From an uncultured Pirellulaceae bacterium (lineage in GTDB: Bacteria > Planctomycetota > Planctomycetia > Pirellulales > Pirellulaceae): a stretch of DNA of 64,000 nucleotides. The notes beneath the pieces are model-generated. The model was given only the letters and a program-made list of their open reading frames with translations. It was not told the origin of the DNA and did not search any database. Within the stretch, counting starts at the first letter, position 1, and each line of letters begins with the position of its first letter. This document shows, one piece after another, positions 1 to 7,838 of the stretch. Where the stretch lies: contig CALFUT010000037.1 in assembly GCA_937929805.1 (NCBI GenBank), forward strand, positions 1 to 64,000. Direction: 5' to 3'. Position numbers and translations under genes: made by a program.

Positions 1-1
1 C

Positions 2-169
2 ACCTTCACCAGTTTGCTGGCAACCTTTGGAGCACTCTTTGATCGAGTTACTCCACAGAAAATCCGACAGCGATTTACTCGTTTCAAAAATCGTGACCTC
101 AAGCAGTGGCTAAAAGATGCAGGCCTGACAAACTCTACCCAGTCGACCCTGAAAAAGTGGCTTCTGTGA
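2..169 (+). CDS. C-terminal end of an unidentified protein (partial)
   Basis: An open frame enters from the left edge and runs 55 codons to a TGA at 167-169. The visible end is basic and amphipathic (for example KIRQRFTRFKNRDLKQWL), as in many nucleic-acid-binding or transposase C-termini, but I do not recognise the family. It stops about 10 bp before the left end of the IS element. The IS therefore either inserted just after this gene or the frame is itself part of an older mobile element. The start lies outside the window. Confidence 0.35.
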   Translation, partial: TFTSLLATFGALFDRVTPQKIRQRFTRFKNRDLKQWLKDAGLTNSTQSTLKKWLL

Positions 170-179
170 CCAAAATATT

Positions 180-1635
180 TTTGGTTTTGGTTGGGAGAAA
201 TTTTCACGCCGCCAATACGGGCGGTCGGGTATTGGACCGGGCCATTTGATGGTGGGGAATTGGGCACAGCAGCAGTGAATGCAGCATTTGGATCAGCGCA
301 TGCGCGAAGATGCGCAGCAGCTTCTGCATGTTCGACGCCGCAGCAGCCAGAATGGCGTTGATCTGGTCACCCGCAAGTCCGTGTAGGAAACAGCGTCTCA
401 TTCGATTGTCGCTTTTTAAGTGTCCGATTTTTGGCTCAACTGCACTGCGTCGCTTGCGACGCTTCTTGAGAGTCCGTGTCAGCTTTCGAGTGCTGCTGCC
501 AGCGATGTGAATCTTTGCCTCGCCTTGGTAATCGTGGCCGCGGTAGCCCTTGTCCACAAATGCGTTGCTGACCGCGACTCCGGTGATTTTCTCAGTGGTC
601 GTGATCGCCTGAGAGAGCGTATGGCCGTCGTACGGATTGTCTTGGCACAGATCCACGCCCACGATCCAGTTACCGCGGTTGGTCGTGCTGATCGAAACCT
701 TCTGGCCGAACTCGTAACGCTTGTGAGCCTTGCCCTTGCTGATACACATGACTGACGGTTCGTGAAGACTGTAAAGCTTCTTTTTGTCTTGCTTCTGTTG
801 GCCGTGCAGGCGTTCGCAGAGATCCAGCAGTACTGAAAGAGAAGCGTCTGGATGAGGAACCTTGCGACGCAAATCGCGAATCACTCGCCCCAGCCACGTT
901 CGCATCTTCTTCAGCTTGCGACGCATTCGCTTGAACTGTTTGGCATGAGCATAGCGGCTGACCATGATCGCAGCCGCCTTGCCCACTCGGCGGTACGTCT
1001 GGCGAAGTTTGACGCCCCGATGCACGGCAGCATCAGCCAGTTTGTTAATCGCCTTGAGGTACAGCTTCGAATCGGTTGGGTGGGTGATGTTTTTTTCTTG
1101 GACGGTCGTGTCAACAGTGACCTGAGCCAACTCTTGCTTTTTGACCAGCTTGCATCGCTGAGCCGTGGCGATCGTCTCAGTCAAGAGCAGCAACAGTTTC
1201 TCGGCACCAACACGGTTTCGCCATTTGGTCAGCGAAGTCGGGTGCAACGGTGGCTGGTGCTGCATCGTTTCGAACCCGCAGAAGTACTGCCAGTAAGGAT
1301 TCTCCAACCAACGCTCGAGCAGCGATTCGTCCGATTCATTAAACGTGTGCTTGAGGTAATGAAGCCCAACCATCAGACGCACCGATTTGGCAGGAGCACC
1401 AAAATCCGGGCAGTAGCAATCGGCAAACGCTGTCTCGAACTGCCTCCAATCGATGCGGCGAGCGAGCTTGCAGAGCGGGTGATCGATGTTGAGCAATTGC
1501 TCAAACTGAGCTTGAAACAGTTGCAGCTGGTTGTCTTCTGGCTTGGTCTTGGGCTTCATGAGAGGGCTCAAATTGCAAGGTTTCGAAAAGTATCCTTCAA
1601 CTTCCTTGCAATCTAAACCATCAACCTAAACCAAA
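180..1635 (-). mobile_element. IS5-family insertion sequence (ends approximate)
   Basis: A single transposase gene is flanked by imperfect inverted repeats. The best outer pair I find is 180-193 (tttggttttggttg) against 1622-1635 read on the other strand (tttggtttaggttg), 13 of 14 matching. A second alternative pairs 184-200 with about 1645-1661 at roughly 14 of 17. The exact ends are therefore unresolved. I see no clear target duplication. The transposase is uninterrupted, so the element may be active. Confidence 0.6.
204..1559 (-). CDS. IS5-family DDE transposase
   Basis: A 451-residue transposase counted from the ATG at 1559; an in-frame TTG lies four codons upstream. It has the IS5 N-terminal DUF772-like region (dimerisation/DNA binding, motif VGLHYLKHTFNESDESLLERW) followed by an RNase H-like DDE domain. 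The first Asp is in VTVDTTV, the second in FVDKGYRG, and the Glu in the RRSAVEPKIGHLK block, which is the IS5 YREK-type region. A strongly basic insert (AKQFKRMRRKLKKMR) lies between the first and second Asp. The frame is full length without stops. It catalyses cut-and-paste or copy-out movement of its own element. No regulatory frameshift is visible. Confidence 0.9.
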   Translation of the reverse strand: MKPKTKPEDNQLQLFQAQFEQLLNIDHPLCKLARRIDWRQFETAFADCYCPDFGAPAKSVRLMVGLHYLKHTFNESDESLLERWLENPYWQYFCGFETMQHQPPLHPTSLTKWRNRVGAEKLLLLLTETIATAQRCKLVKKQELAQVTVDTTVQEKNITHPTDSKLYLKAINKLADAAVHRGVKLRQTYRRVGKAAAIMVSRYAHAKQFKRMRRKLKKMRTWLGRVIRDLRRKVPHPDASLSVLLDLCERLHGQQKQDKKKLYSLHEPSVMCISKGKAHKRYEFGQKVSISTTNRGNWIVGVDLCQDNPYDGHTLSQAITTTEKITGVAVSNAFVDKGYRGHDYQGEAKIHIAGSSTRKLTRTLKKRRKRRSAVEPKIGHLKSDNRMRRCFLHGLAGDQINAILAAAASNMQKLLRIFAHALIQMLHSLLLCPIPHHQMARSNTRPPVLAA

Positions 1636-1691
1636 CCAGGCTGCTTTTACCCAACCGAAACTCATTCCGCAGGGACGACGAAATATTCGGG

Positions 1692-1817
1692 CTAGGCTTT
1701 GTCTCAAAAGTCAAGTTTCGGGAATATTTGTGTAGCCGGAGTCGCCAAACTTCGGGAATCGACGAACGGGCAACCGAACTCTGGTGAGTCCAGCTACGGT
1801 TTTGAGACAAAGCCTAG
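1692..1817. mobile_element. 126-bp MITE-like element with perfect 18-bp terminal inverted repeats
   Basis: The left end ctaggctttgtctcaaaa (1692-1709) is the exact reverse complement of the right end at 1800-1817. The outermost CTAG on both sides could be the 4-bp palindromic target duplication used by IS5-type elements. Inside, a second imperfect inverted pair (gtagccggagtcgcca near 1732-1747 and tggtgagtccagctac near 1783-1798) extends the dyad. There is no coding capacity. The termini do not resemble the ends of the neighbouring IS, so another transposase would have to move it. Confidence 0.65.
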
Positions 1818-1818
1818 G

Positions 1819-1893
1819 AAAACGCAGAGTTCGCTGGGCAGATTCTTGCCGATTTCCCGCACGTCACTCTGCGATTCTCTGCGCCTCAGCGTT
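1819..1893. repeat. Imperfect palindromic intergenic repeat (AACGCAGAG family)
   Basis: The segment begins aaaacgcagagttcgctggg and ends ctctgcgcctcagcgtttt, so the ends are imperfect inverted copies. It is a divergent relative of the two copies at 30667-30745 and 30900-30980, which share the AACGCAGAG...CTCTGCG...CTCAGCGTTT layout. It abuts the MITE-like element on its right side. No coding is seen between here and the sulfotransferase stop at 2053. Confidence 0.5.
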
Positions 1894-2052
1894 TTGTCAA
1901 ATTATGATCACGGCCATGAGCAATGCTGGAATCAAGGGGCGCATTGAGAGTCACGAATCGCACGAATCAAGCGAATGGCGGAGCCTGTTTCTGTCGAGTG
2001 AAGCCGAGTTCGCTGTTGATTCGCGGTTTACTGGCCTTTCAGTGGATACGTT

Positions 2053-3030
2053 TCAAGAGTCAATTTTCTGCGTCGCTTCGGGCATCGTGTTTTGCTGAGC
2101 AGATGCGGCTTGGTCGGCCACGATGCGGAAGGCTTTCGAGTCCGGCAGGTTTCGCCAGAACGCTAACTGTGAATACTTCTCAAACAAGTCCGGTGGCAGA
2201 ATTGTTTTGCGAGGTCTTGGTTCCACTTTCTTGTGGACGCGGTGCAGGCCATCAAGACCCAGCTGAGCATCAAAACCCGGGGCGTCGTATTCGACGTTCT
2301 CAAAATCGTGGTCGAATTTCTCTTCGCCAAGGAACTGATACAGCAACGGCATCACCTCGGCCGGACGAGCAATTAGTAAATCGTACTCGACCAGCACCAG
2401 CCGATCCGCGAAATCGCTGTAACACGCTTCACGCAACGCATGCCACGGATAACCCACCAGCCGATTGGCGCCTGCCATGGCTTCGACGCGAGTGTAAACC
2501 GTCGATCGTTCGCCCGGGTTGTTGAACAGCCGAGTGTTTTCAAAAGCGTTGCCACGAAACTGTCGCTCCATCGAGTCCATGATCCACGCGAGGTCCCGGA
2601 CTAGGCAGATGACTTTGGCGTCAGGGAACAATCGCATTAGTGCCGGCAAGTTGGCGGTCCACGACCGACTGGTGTCAAAGATCACTGGGCGGTCAACATC
2701 CGCGTAATAACTATCAAACAAGCCTCGCAGAATTCTGGCTCGCTGAGCTTCGTTGACCATGGTCGACATCTCACTGCCGGCCGACACTTGATTCAGCACT
2801 CCCTCAAATAATCCGGCCACCGGCCCGGTCATGCCTGCGTGAAAGCGAGGGTTCTGCCGCAGCAGCGCTGAGGTGAGGGTTGAACCCGATCGAGGCAGCC
2901 CGGATATGAAATTGAATTTGCGCGACTGTGAACCGTTGTTCGATGAGCCACCAGCGGTTTCATTTACTTCCACGATTTGAGTCAGGCTGTTTGAACGCCC
3001 GTCCTTAAATGAAGATCCCAAGAAAGGCAC
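2053..3030 (-). CDS. Sulfotransferase family protein
   Basis: A 325-residue protein that should move a sulfuryl group from PAPS to an unknown acceptor. The PAPS 5'-phosphosulfate loop GLPRSGSTL lies at about residues 44-52. The segment KVICLVRDLAWIMDSMER at about 142-159 matches the 3'-phosphate-binding region of the family (Arg-Asp followed by Ser). The C-terminal half contains the Asp-rich DHDFENVEYDAPGFD stretch and the typical HRVHKKV basic segment. The start is GTG at 3030; the first 38 residues look non-conserved and the true start may be internal. Sulfotransferases are abundant in marine planctomycetes, in keeping with sulfated polysaccharides or amino acids. The acceptor cannot be read from the sequence. 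Confidence 0.85.
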   Translation of the reverse strand: MPFLGSSFKDGRSNSLTQIVEVNETAGGSSNNGSQSRKFNFISGLPRSGSTLTSALLRQNPRFHAGMTGPVAGLFEGVLNQVSAGSEMSTMVNEAQRARILRGLFDSYYADVDRPVIFDTSRSWTANLPALMRLFPDAKVICLVRDLAWIMDSMERQFRGNAFENTRLFNNPGERSTVYTRVEAMAGANRLVGYPWHALREACYSDFADRLVLVEYDLLIARPAEVMPLLYQFLGEEKFDHDFENVEYDAPGFDAQLGLDGLHRVHKKVEPRPRKTILPPDLFEKYSQLAFWRNLPDSKAFRIVADQAASAQQNTMPEATQKIDS

Positions 3031-3077
3031 AGTCTATTGCACCGAGCCAAGCCTGTCAAAAATTCCGGTACCCCAAA

Positions 3078-3138
3078 GTAGTCATCACTCTCCGAGTGAT
3101 GTTTATTCACCAATCATCACACGGAGTGTGATGGCTAC
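3078..3138. repeat. Double-hairpin REP-like element, possible terminator
   Basis: Two inward-facing hairpins, catcact-ctccg-agtgatg (3083-3101) and catcaca-cggag-tgtgatg (3115-3133). The left 24 bp (3078-3101) and right 24 bp (3115-3138) are inverted copies of each other with about 21 of 24 matches. The element lies 5 bp beyond the stop of the short-chain dehydrogenase and upstream of the sulfotransferase start, so it could terminate or protect the dehydrogenase transcript. There is no long T-run. Confidence 0.6.
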
Positions 3139-3143
3139 ATAAT

Positions 3144-3932
3144 TCACTGCCCAAATCTAGCCACCAGACGATTGGCGATGCCCGGAATGATACGGTCCAG
3201 CCACACAATAATACGGCCGCCGAAGGTCAGGATGATCTCGTGCCGACGCTTTTGCATGGCACGGATCGTTTTGGCGGCGACAGTTTCCGGTGGCATTGCA
3301 CCACTCTTCTTCCAGTTCTTGCCTGTTTCATCTTCGATTGCCGAATCAAAGAATTCGCTGTCCGTCGTGCTGGGGCTAACCAATAACAAGTCGATACCAT
3401 CCGACGAAAGCTCAGCACGGATCGCGTCGCTCAAGCCATGCACCGCAAACTTCGATGCGCAGTATTCACTCTTGAGCGGTGTGGCTCGGTGCCCCAGAAC
3501 GCTGTTCATGTTGACGATCACCGGATCATCGCCTTGCTTGAGCATCGGCAACGATTCGCGAATTAGTTCGGCCATCGCAAAAAAGTTGACCTCGAAGATT
3601 TTTCGTAATCGCTCCGAGTTGGCGTCATCAAAGCGCCCCATGGCTCCGATGCCTGCGTTATTGATCAAAATGTCAACGCCGCCAAAGTGTTCGCTCGATC
3701 GATCAAGCAGATTTTTGCGCGTCGCAGGATCGCAGATGTCGCCCGCCACGACAACGCATTCCCCTCCCGCAGATTCCACCCGCGTTGCGAGTTCGTCGAG
3801 TCGATCTTTTCGCCGAGCGCAGACGATCATGCGGCAACCGTGTTGGGCCAGTTGCAACGCAAGATGCCAGCCGATCCCGCTGGAAGCCCCGGTGATGATG
3901 ACGCGTTTTTCAGCCAGTTGGCGGCGAGGCAT
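3144..3932 (-). CDS. Short-chain dehydrogenase/reductase (SDR)
   Basis: A classical SDR of 262 residues from the ATG at 3932 (an in-frame TTG lies two codons earlier). The Rossmann glycine motif TGASSGIG is at 14-21, the structural NNAG at 91-94, and the catalytic set is Ser144, Tyr157 and Lys161 (YCASK). The Arg in CARRKD after beta-2 suggests NADP(H) preference. The C-terminal basic, hydrophobic segment (residues about 235-262, GGRIIVWLDRIIPGIANRLVARF) may associate with membrane, as in DltE/YqjQ-type SDRs. The substrate is unknown. It is followed downstream by the double-hairpin repeat. Confidence 0.9.
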   Translation of the reverse strand: MPRRQLAEKRVIITGASSGIGWHLALQLAQHGCRMIVCARRKDRLDELATRVESAGGECVVVAGDICDPATRKNLLDRSSEHFGGVDILINNAGIGAMGRFDDANSERLRKIFEVNFFAMAELIRESLPMLKQGDDPVIVNMNSVLGHRATPLKSEYCASKFAVHGLSDAIRAELSSDGIDLLLVSPSTTDSEFFDSAIEDETGKNWKKSGAMPPETVAAKTIRAMQKRRHEIILTFGGRIIVWLDRIIPGIANRLVARFGQ

Positions 3933-4014
3933 GTGCAAAATCCAGTGGAGCGATTCACTGACGGGAATGAAGTTCGCTTATCCTAGTCGCCGATGCGAAC
4001 TTCACCAATGAGCA

Positions 4015-5802
4015 CTACCGAACGATGGATTGACCAGCCGTCATCGTTGGGACGGGCGGATAGAGTTGATGCGCGTTGGCGTAGCGTTTTGGTGGAGTGG
4101 TTTGCTGTTTGAATTCGCTTGAGCGGGGCAAAGTGCTTTCGAATTGCATAGCGTTCTCTGTTTCCACGATCTCTGAATTTATGGGATACCTTGCGAGTCT
4201 ATTGAAGGCGATCTCTTGAGGTAAAACGGTGCCACCGTCAGTGGTGGCACTTGCCAAGCATCCACCGCTACAACCGTTAGCACAACCGCCATTCGACGGG
4301 TCACAACTTCCGCTTGTTGGCTGTTGGTAAGAGTTCCAACCACCACCAAGAGCTAGATGAGTTCGAATTAACTGCTCGATGGCGGCTGCTTGTTGGGCGG
4401 CTTGTTGTTGCCGGTCAAGCAGTAGTTGCTGTTGAGCATCAATCACTCGTTGGAAGTTGACTTTGCCTACCTCGTAGCGTTTTAGGCTTAAGTCAACGGC
4501 TGTTGTATCTTCCTTGATCGCCGCGGCGAACGAGTTCCACTGCCGGAAAGCACCGCGATGCTGGGCCAAGCCGTCTTCGACTTCTCGAACGGCCTGTAAA
4601 ACCGTCTGCTCATAGGCAACGATTGATTGTCGAAACTGGGATTCGAAAATTTCGATGTTGCTGAAGATGCGACCGAAGTGAAGTAGATTCCAACTGAACG
4701 ACGGCCCAACGGCAAACGCCAACGAGTCGGTTTGGAAAAGTTGCGACGGGGCCGTCGCGGCCAGCCTGATATCGCCAATAAGTGAAAGTCGGGGATAGAG
4801 ATCCGCCTCTGCAATTCCGATTCTTGCACTCGCAGCAGCGACCGCTCTTTCCTCACGCCGAACATCAGGACGACGACGCAGCAGCTCTGCTGGAATTCCA
4901 GCGGCGGGTAGCATCGGGATCTGCGGTAAAGGTTGAATGCCAACCACCTGAACGATGTTCTCGCCCGGTGCTTCTCCTAGTAGCCAACTTAACTGATTGA
5001 ATTCGACTGCCAGTTGTTGTTCCAATGATGCCAGCAGCGCTTCGGATCGTCGCAGAAACGCTTTCGTTTGAGCTCCATCGAGCTCGGTCGAGGCACCCGC
5101 CGAAGTTCGGTTCTCGATCATTTCAACCGTCTGTCTTTGCAAGCTCAAACTCTCGTGAGTCAGCGCGATTTGCTGTTGAAGCAGGCGGACTCGTAGGTAG
5201 CTGCTGGCGATGTCGGCAACAAGGATTTGGCGAATCGATTCTAGATCAAACTCTTGGAGTTCAACCGACGCTTCGGCTGACTCGATCGTCCGCTCGATTC
5301 GACCGAACAAATCCAATTCCCAGCTAACGCTCAATCCGTCAGTAAATAAGTTGAAAGGGTCGCCGTTGGTTCCCACGAACGGACGCGCGTTCGGGCTCCG
5401 TTTCACATACTGATATTCTGATCGCGTTGTGCCGTTTGGTAGCAGCTGCCCCGTTTGCAAATGGAAATTCGCGCGGGCCTCAACGATCCGTTCGTAGGCC
5501 CCCTGCAAGTCAAGACTTTGATGCATCGCGCGGGATACTAAATCGTTCAGAATGGGATCGGCAAACGAGTGCCACCATTGGTCGACTGGAATTTCAGCAT
5601 TGGCAGCCAACGAAAAATCGCCATCCGTTCGGTTGGCCGAAGCGTTGGTAAAGTGAGATGAAATACGATTCGACGAGACCATGGCATAGTCAGGACCAAC
5701 AGTGCATCCAGTTAGTAGCATCTGAGCTGCGACTAGGAAAATCCCAACCCCCCTTAATTTACTAAGGAGAGATAGGTTTGCTGTATTAGTTCGAAGGGGC
5801 AT
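4015..5802 (-). CDS. TolC/NodT-type outer membrane efflux lipoprotein with Cys-rich tail
   Basis: 595 residues from the ATG at 5802, preceded by a good ribosome site (aaggaagg). A signal peptide ends in the lipobox LLTGC with lipid Cys33. The body has the two outer-membrane-factor repeats of the NodT/RND subfamily (VGPDY at the mature N-terminus, PAELLRRRPDVRREERAVAA in the middle, SWNLLHFGRI, and a long helical second half ending near residue 490). It should form a trimeric beta-barrel/alpha-barrel exit duct. A tail of about 100 residues after position 497 is unusual: it carries Cys500, Cys507, Cys511 and Cys515 in a Gly/Ser/Cys stretch. The gene is divergent from the Alg44-like adaptor gene with 320 bp between, and I propose it is the outer membrane partner of that system. 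It could instead serve an efflux pump encoded elsewhere. Confidence 0.9.
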   Translation of the reverse strand: MPLRTNTANLSLLSKLRGVGIFLVAAQMLLTGCTVGPDYAMVSSNRISSHFTNASANRTDGDFSLAANAEIPVDQWWHSFADPILNDLVSRAMHQSLDLQGAYERIVEARANFHLQTGQLLPNGTTRSEYQYVKRSPNARPFVGTNGDPFNLFTDGLSVSWELDLFGRIERTIESAEASVELQEFDLESIRQILVADIASSYLRVRLLQQQIALTHESLSLQRQTVEMIENRTSAGASTELDGAQTKAFLRRSEALLASLEQQLAVEFNQLSWLLGEAPGENIVQVVGIQPLPQIPMLPAAGIPAELLRRRPDVRREERAVAAASARIGIAEADLYPRLSLIGDIRLAATAPSQLFQTDSLAFAVGPSFSWNLLHFGRIFSNIEIFESQFRQSIVAYEQTVLQAVREVEDGLAQHRGAFRQWNSFAAAIKEDTTAVDLSLKRYEVGKVNFQRVIDAQQQLLLDRQQQAAQQAAAIEQLIRTHLALGGGWNSYQQPTSGSCDPSNGGCANGCSGGCLASATTDGGTVLPQEIAFNRLARYPINSEIVETENAMQFESTLPRSSEFKQQTTPPKRYANAHQLYPPVPTMTAGQSIVR

Positions 5803-5879
5803 TTCGCCTTCCTTTATTGCCGTAAATGCGGGGATTCGCTCGAGCGTCGTCGAGTTCCCACAAAGAGTCCAAAGTTGTG

Positions 5880-5945
5880 TGCCTGACATTTTGCGCCCGT
5901 TTTTAACGGTTGAGAAACTGAAAAAAATGTTTGAGGTGTCAGGCA
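5880..5945. repeat. Inverted repeat in the divergent intergenic region
   Basis: The 9-bp arms tgcctgaca (5880-5888) and tgtcaggca (5937-5945) are perfect reverse complements around a 48-bp centre. They lie in the 320-bp region between the outer membrane factor and the Alg44-like gene. It may be a REP-type element (this core is widespread in environmental genomes) or a binding site controlling the divergent pair. The rest of the intergenic region (5803-6122) shows nothing else I can name. Confidence 0.45.
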
Positions 5946-6122
5946 AGCGAGTTCTAATCCGGAAATTTCCAATTACCCTTGGCGGAACCGGATTCCGATT
6001 CCTTTTACCGATCGGATTTGCTTTACCAGTCCGTAAACTCGGTTTCCGCAGCCCGCAAAGTTTAACAAGGTACTTTGCGTGCCTTTCCAGCCTTCTCCAA
6101 ACTTCACCATAGAGCTAGCAGC

Positions 6123-7730
6123 ATGTCGGCATTTAGTCAGAACTACATTCAGTTGGATCCCAATCGATCGGGCGTCCATGAGTTGACCGCGTTCGGTTTC
6201 AAAACAACGCTGATCAAAGGCGGATCTGTCGGCGATCAGCTAAGCGGTCAATTGGTACTTGACCACGAATTGGTTGATGTTCAATTTCGTATCCGCCAAC
6301 AGAATGGCGACGAGTGTGCCTGCACGTTTTTCGATCTTGGAATCTCGGATCGCGAATCAATCGAACGATATGTCCGGAAGAAAGCTGATTTGTCCGTTGC
6401 TGATGACGCGTTGGAAGGTCTCAGTTATGACGAGCTAGCCAAGGGGTTGCACGCGGCGGATACCGCGCCGGCAAATCAGAATAAGGCAGTTGCGACAAAA
6501 GCTCCTGCGGATCGGCAGTTTGCGAAGATGGCGGCAACGCTCGGAATGATTCTCACCTTGCTGGCCATGGTGATTTTGGTGGTTTTGTTCCTTCGTTCGC
6601 GTAGCTCTTTAGGCGTAGACAACTCCGCTCTGGTAGGGAACTACCTACCTGTGCACGCTCGCGTGGAAGGCGAGATTGTAGAAGTGCGATTCAAAGAGGG
6701 GCAGCACGTCTCTCGTGGTGACGTGCTCGTTCGGCTTGACAATCCAGAAATTCGAGCCGAGAAGGCGTTGAGCGAATCTGATGTTCGACTGGGCGAAGCG
6801 AAAGTTGCTGCCTTAAAGAAGAAGCTGAAGAACTACCTCGTGAACGTTGAGGTTGCTAAAAAGAGATTGGCAATCGATTTGGAGGTTGCCAAATCTGATA
6901 CGAAGTCATCTAAGAAACAGTATGAAAGTGCGAAGGCGATCGTTGATCGCTCAAAGCCACACCTCGGGACCGCGATTTCGAAGTCCGAGTACGACGTCGT
7001 GATGAGCGAGATGCTTGCCTTAAAGGCGAAGTATGAAGCGAACGCGAGTCGTATCCAGCTTGCCGAGTTTGCACATGAAATGTCCTCAAGTTCGGTGCTC
7101 ATGTTGGGAGATCGTTTAGATGACGAAGTTGGACGCATCACGGCGGAGCTTGAAATCGTCCAAGCCGAACTCGCGTTAAGTCGCAGGACGTTGGAAATTG
7201 CGACTCAACGCGAAAAGCAGTTAGATTTAGTCGCCCCTCGAGACGGTCGGGTGTATGCGGCGTATCGGCAGTTTGGTGAATATCTGCGAGTGGCTGATGA
7301 GGTGATTGCGTTGAGTTATCCCGGCGAAACTTGGGCAGCCGGTCTTGTATCGGCTGGACAAGCTTCCCGCGTACGCCCCGGTCTGCCCGTCAACGTCAGC
7401 ATCCCTTCGCTGAATAAGAAACTCAACGGAGTTGTCTCGGCTGTTGGTCACCGAGCGATGTACGGTAAAGGTGGCTACTCAGCGGATTTTCGCGGGGGGA
7501 CTGCGACGGACGTTCCTGTGAAAGTGCTAATTGCGGATTTGCCACAGAACATTTCTTCAGGGATGAGGCTCGAGATGAAGATCAACACCGGCTTTGGTGT
7601 CGAGTGGATTGATCGAATGACAGGTTTTGAATTGCAAACGATCAATGGCATCGAACCTGAAACTGGGCGTGACACGCGAGCAAGCGAAGAACCGCCGGTA
7701 GAGGTTGTAAGTTTCTCGGTGAATGATTGA
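6123..7730 (+). CDS. alg44: Alg44-like polysaccharide co-polymerase/adaptor: degenerate PilZ, TM and HlyD domains
   Basis: 535 residues from the ATG at 6123 (another ATG lies 16 codons upstream). Residues 1-90 match the PilZ region of Alg44 in layout, but the DxSxxG turn reads ELTAFG (20-25) and the preceding RxxxR is missing. A single TM helix follows at about 136-157. Periplasmic HlyD-like parts are the first lipoyl half at 172-207 (VEGEIVEVRFKEGQHVSRGD), a long coiled-coil hairpin at 208-366, the second lipoyl half at 367-400 (LVAPRDGRV) and a beta-barrel to about 515. Pseudomonas Alg44 is about 390 residues and lacks such a long hairpin. The hairpin length suits contact with a TolC-type duct like the one encoded next door. 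The Alg8-like synthase follows 108 bp downstream. Confidence 0.8.
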   Translation: MSAFSQNYIQLDPNRSGVHELTAFGFKTTLIKGGSVGDQLSGQLVLDHELVDVQFRIRQQNGDECACTFFDLGISDRESIERYVRKKADLSVADDALEGLSYDELAKGLHAADTAPANQNKAVATKAPADRQFAKMAATLGMILTLLAMVILVVLFLRSRSSLGVDNSALVGNYLPVHARVEGEIVEVRFKEGQHVSRGDVLVRLDNPEIRAEKALSESDVRLGEAKVAALKKKLKNYLVNVEVAKKRLAIDLEVAKSDTKSSKKQYESAKAIVDRSKPHLGTAISKSEYDVVMSEMLALKAKYEANASRIQLAEFAHEMSSSSVLMLGDRLDDEVGRITAELEIVQAELALSRRTLEIATQREKQLDLVAPRDGRVYAAYRQFGEYLRVADEVIALSYPGETWAAGLVSAGQASRVRPGLPVNVSIPSLNKKLNGVVSAVGHRAMYGKGGYSADFRGGTATDVPVKVLIADLPQNISSGMRLEMKINTGFGVEWIDRMTGFELQTINGIEPETGRDTRASEEPPVEVVSFSVND

Positions 7731-7838
7731 GATTCTTAAGCTCAAAGGAAGAACGCGATCAACGTTCTCTTCTAGCCCATCGTTTTTGTTCGCGGAACGG
7801 TTCGATCTCGTTTAAAGATTTAAAGGTAGTAATAAGGT

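Noticed and set aside
852-1616. 254-residue open frame on the plus strand
   Set aside because: It is antisense to the transposase and has no domain or ribosome site; the minus-strand transposase is clearly the gene.
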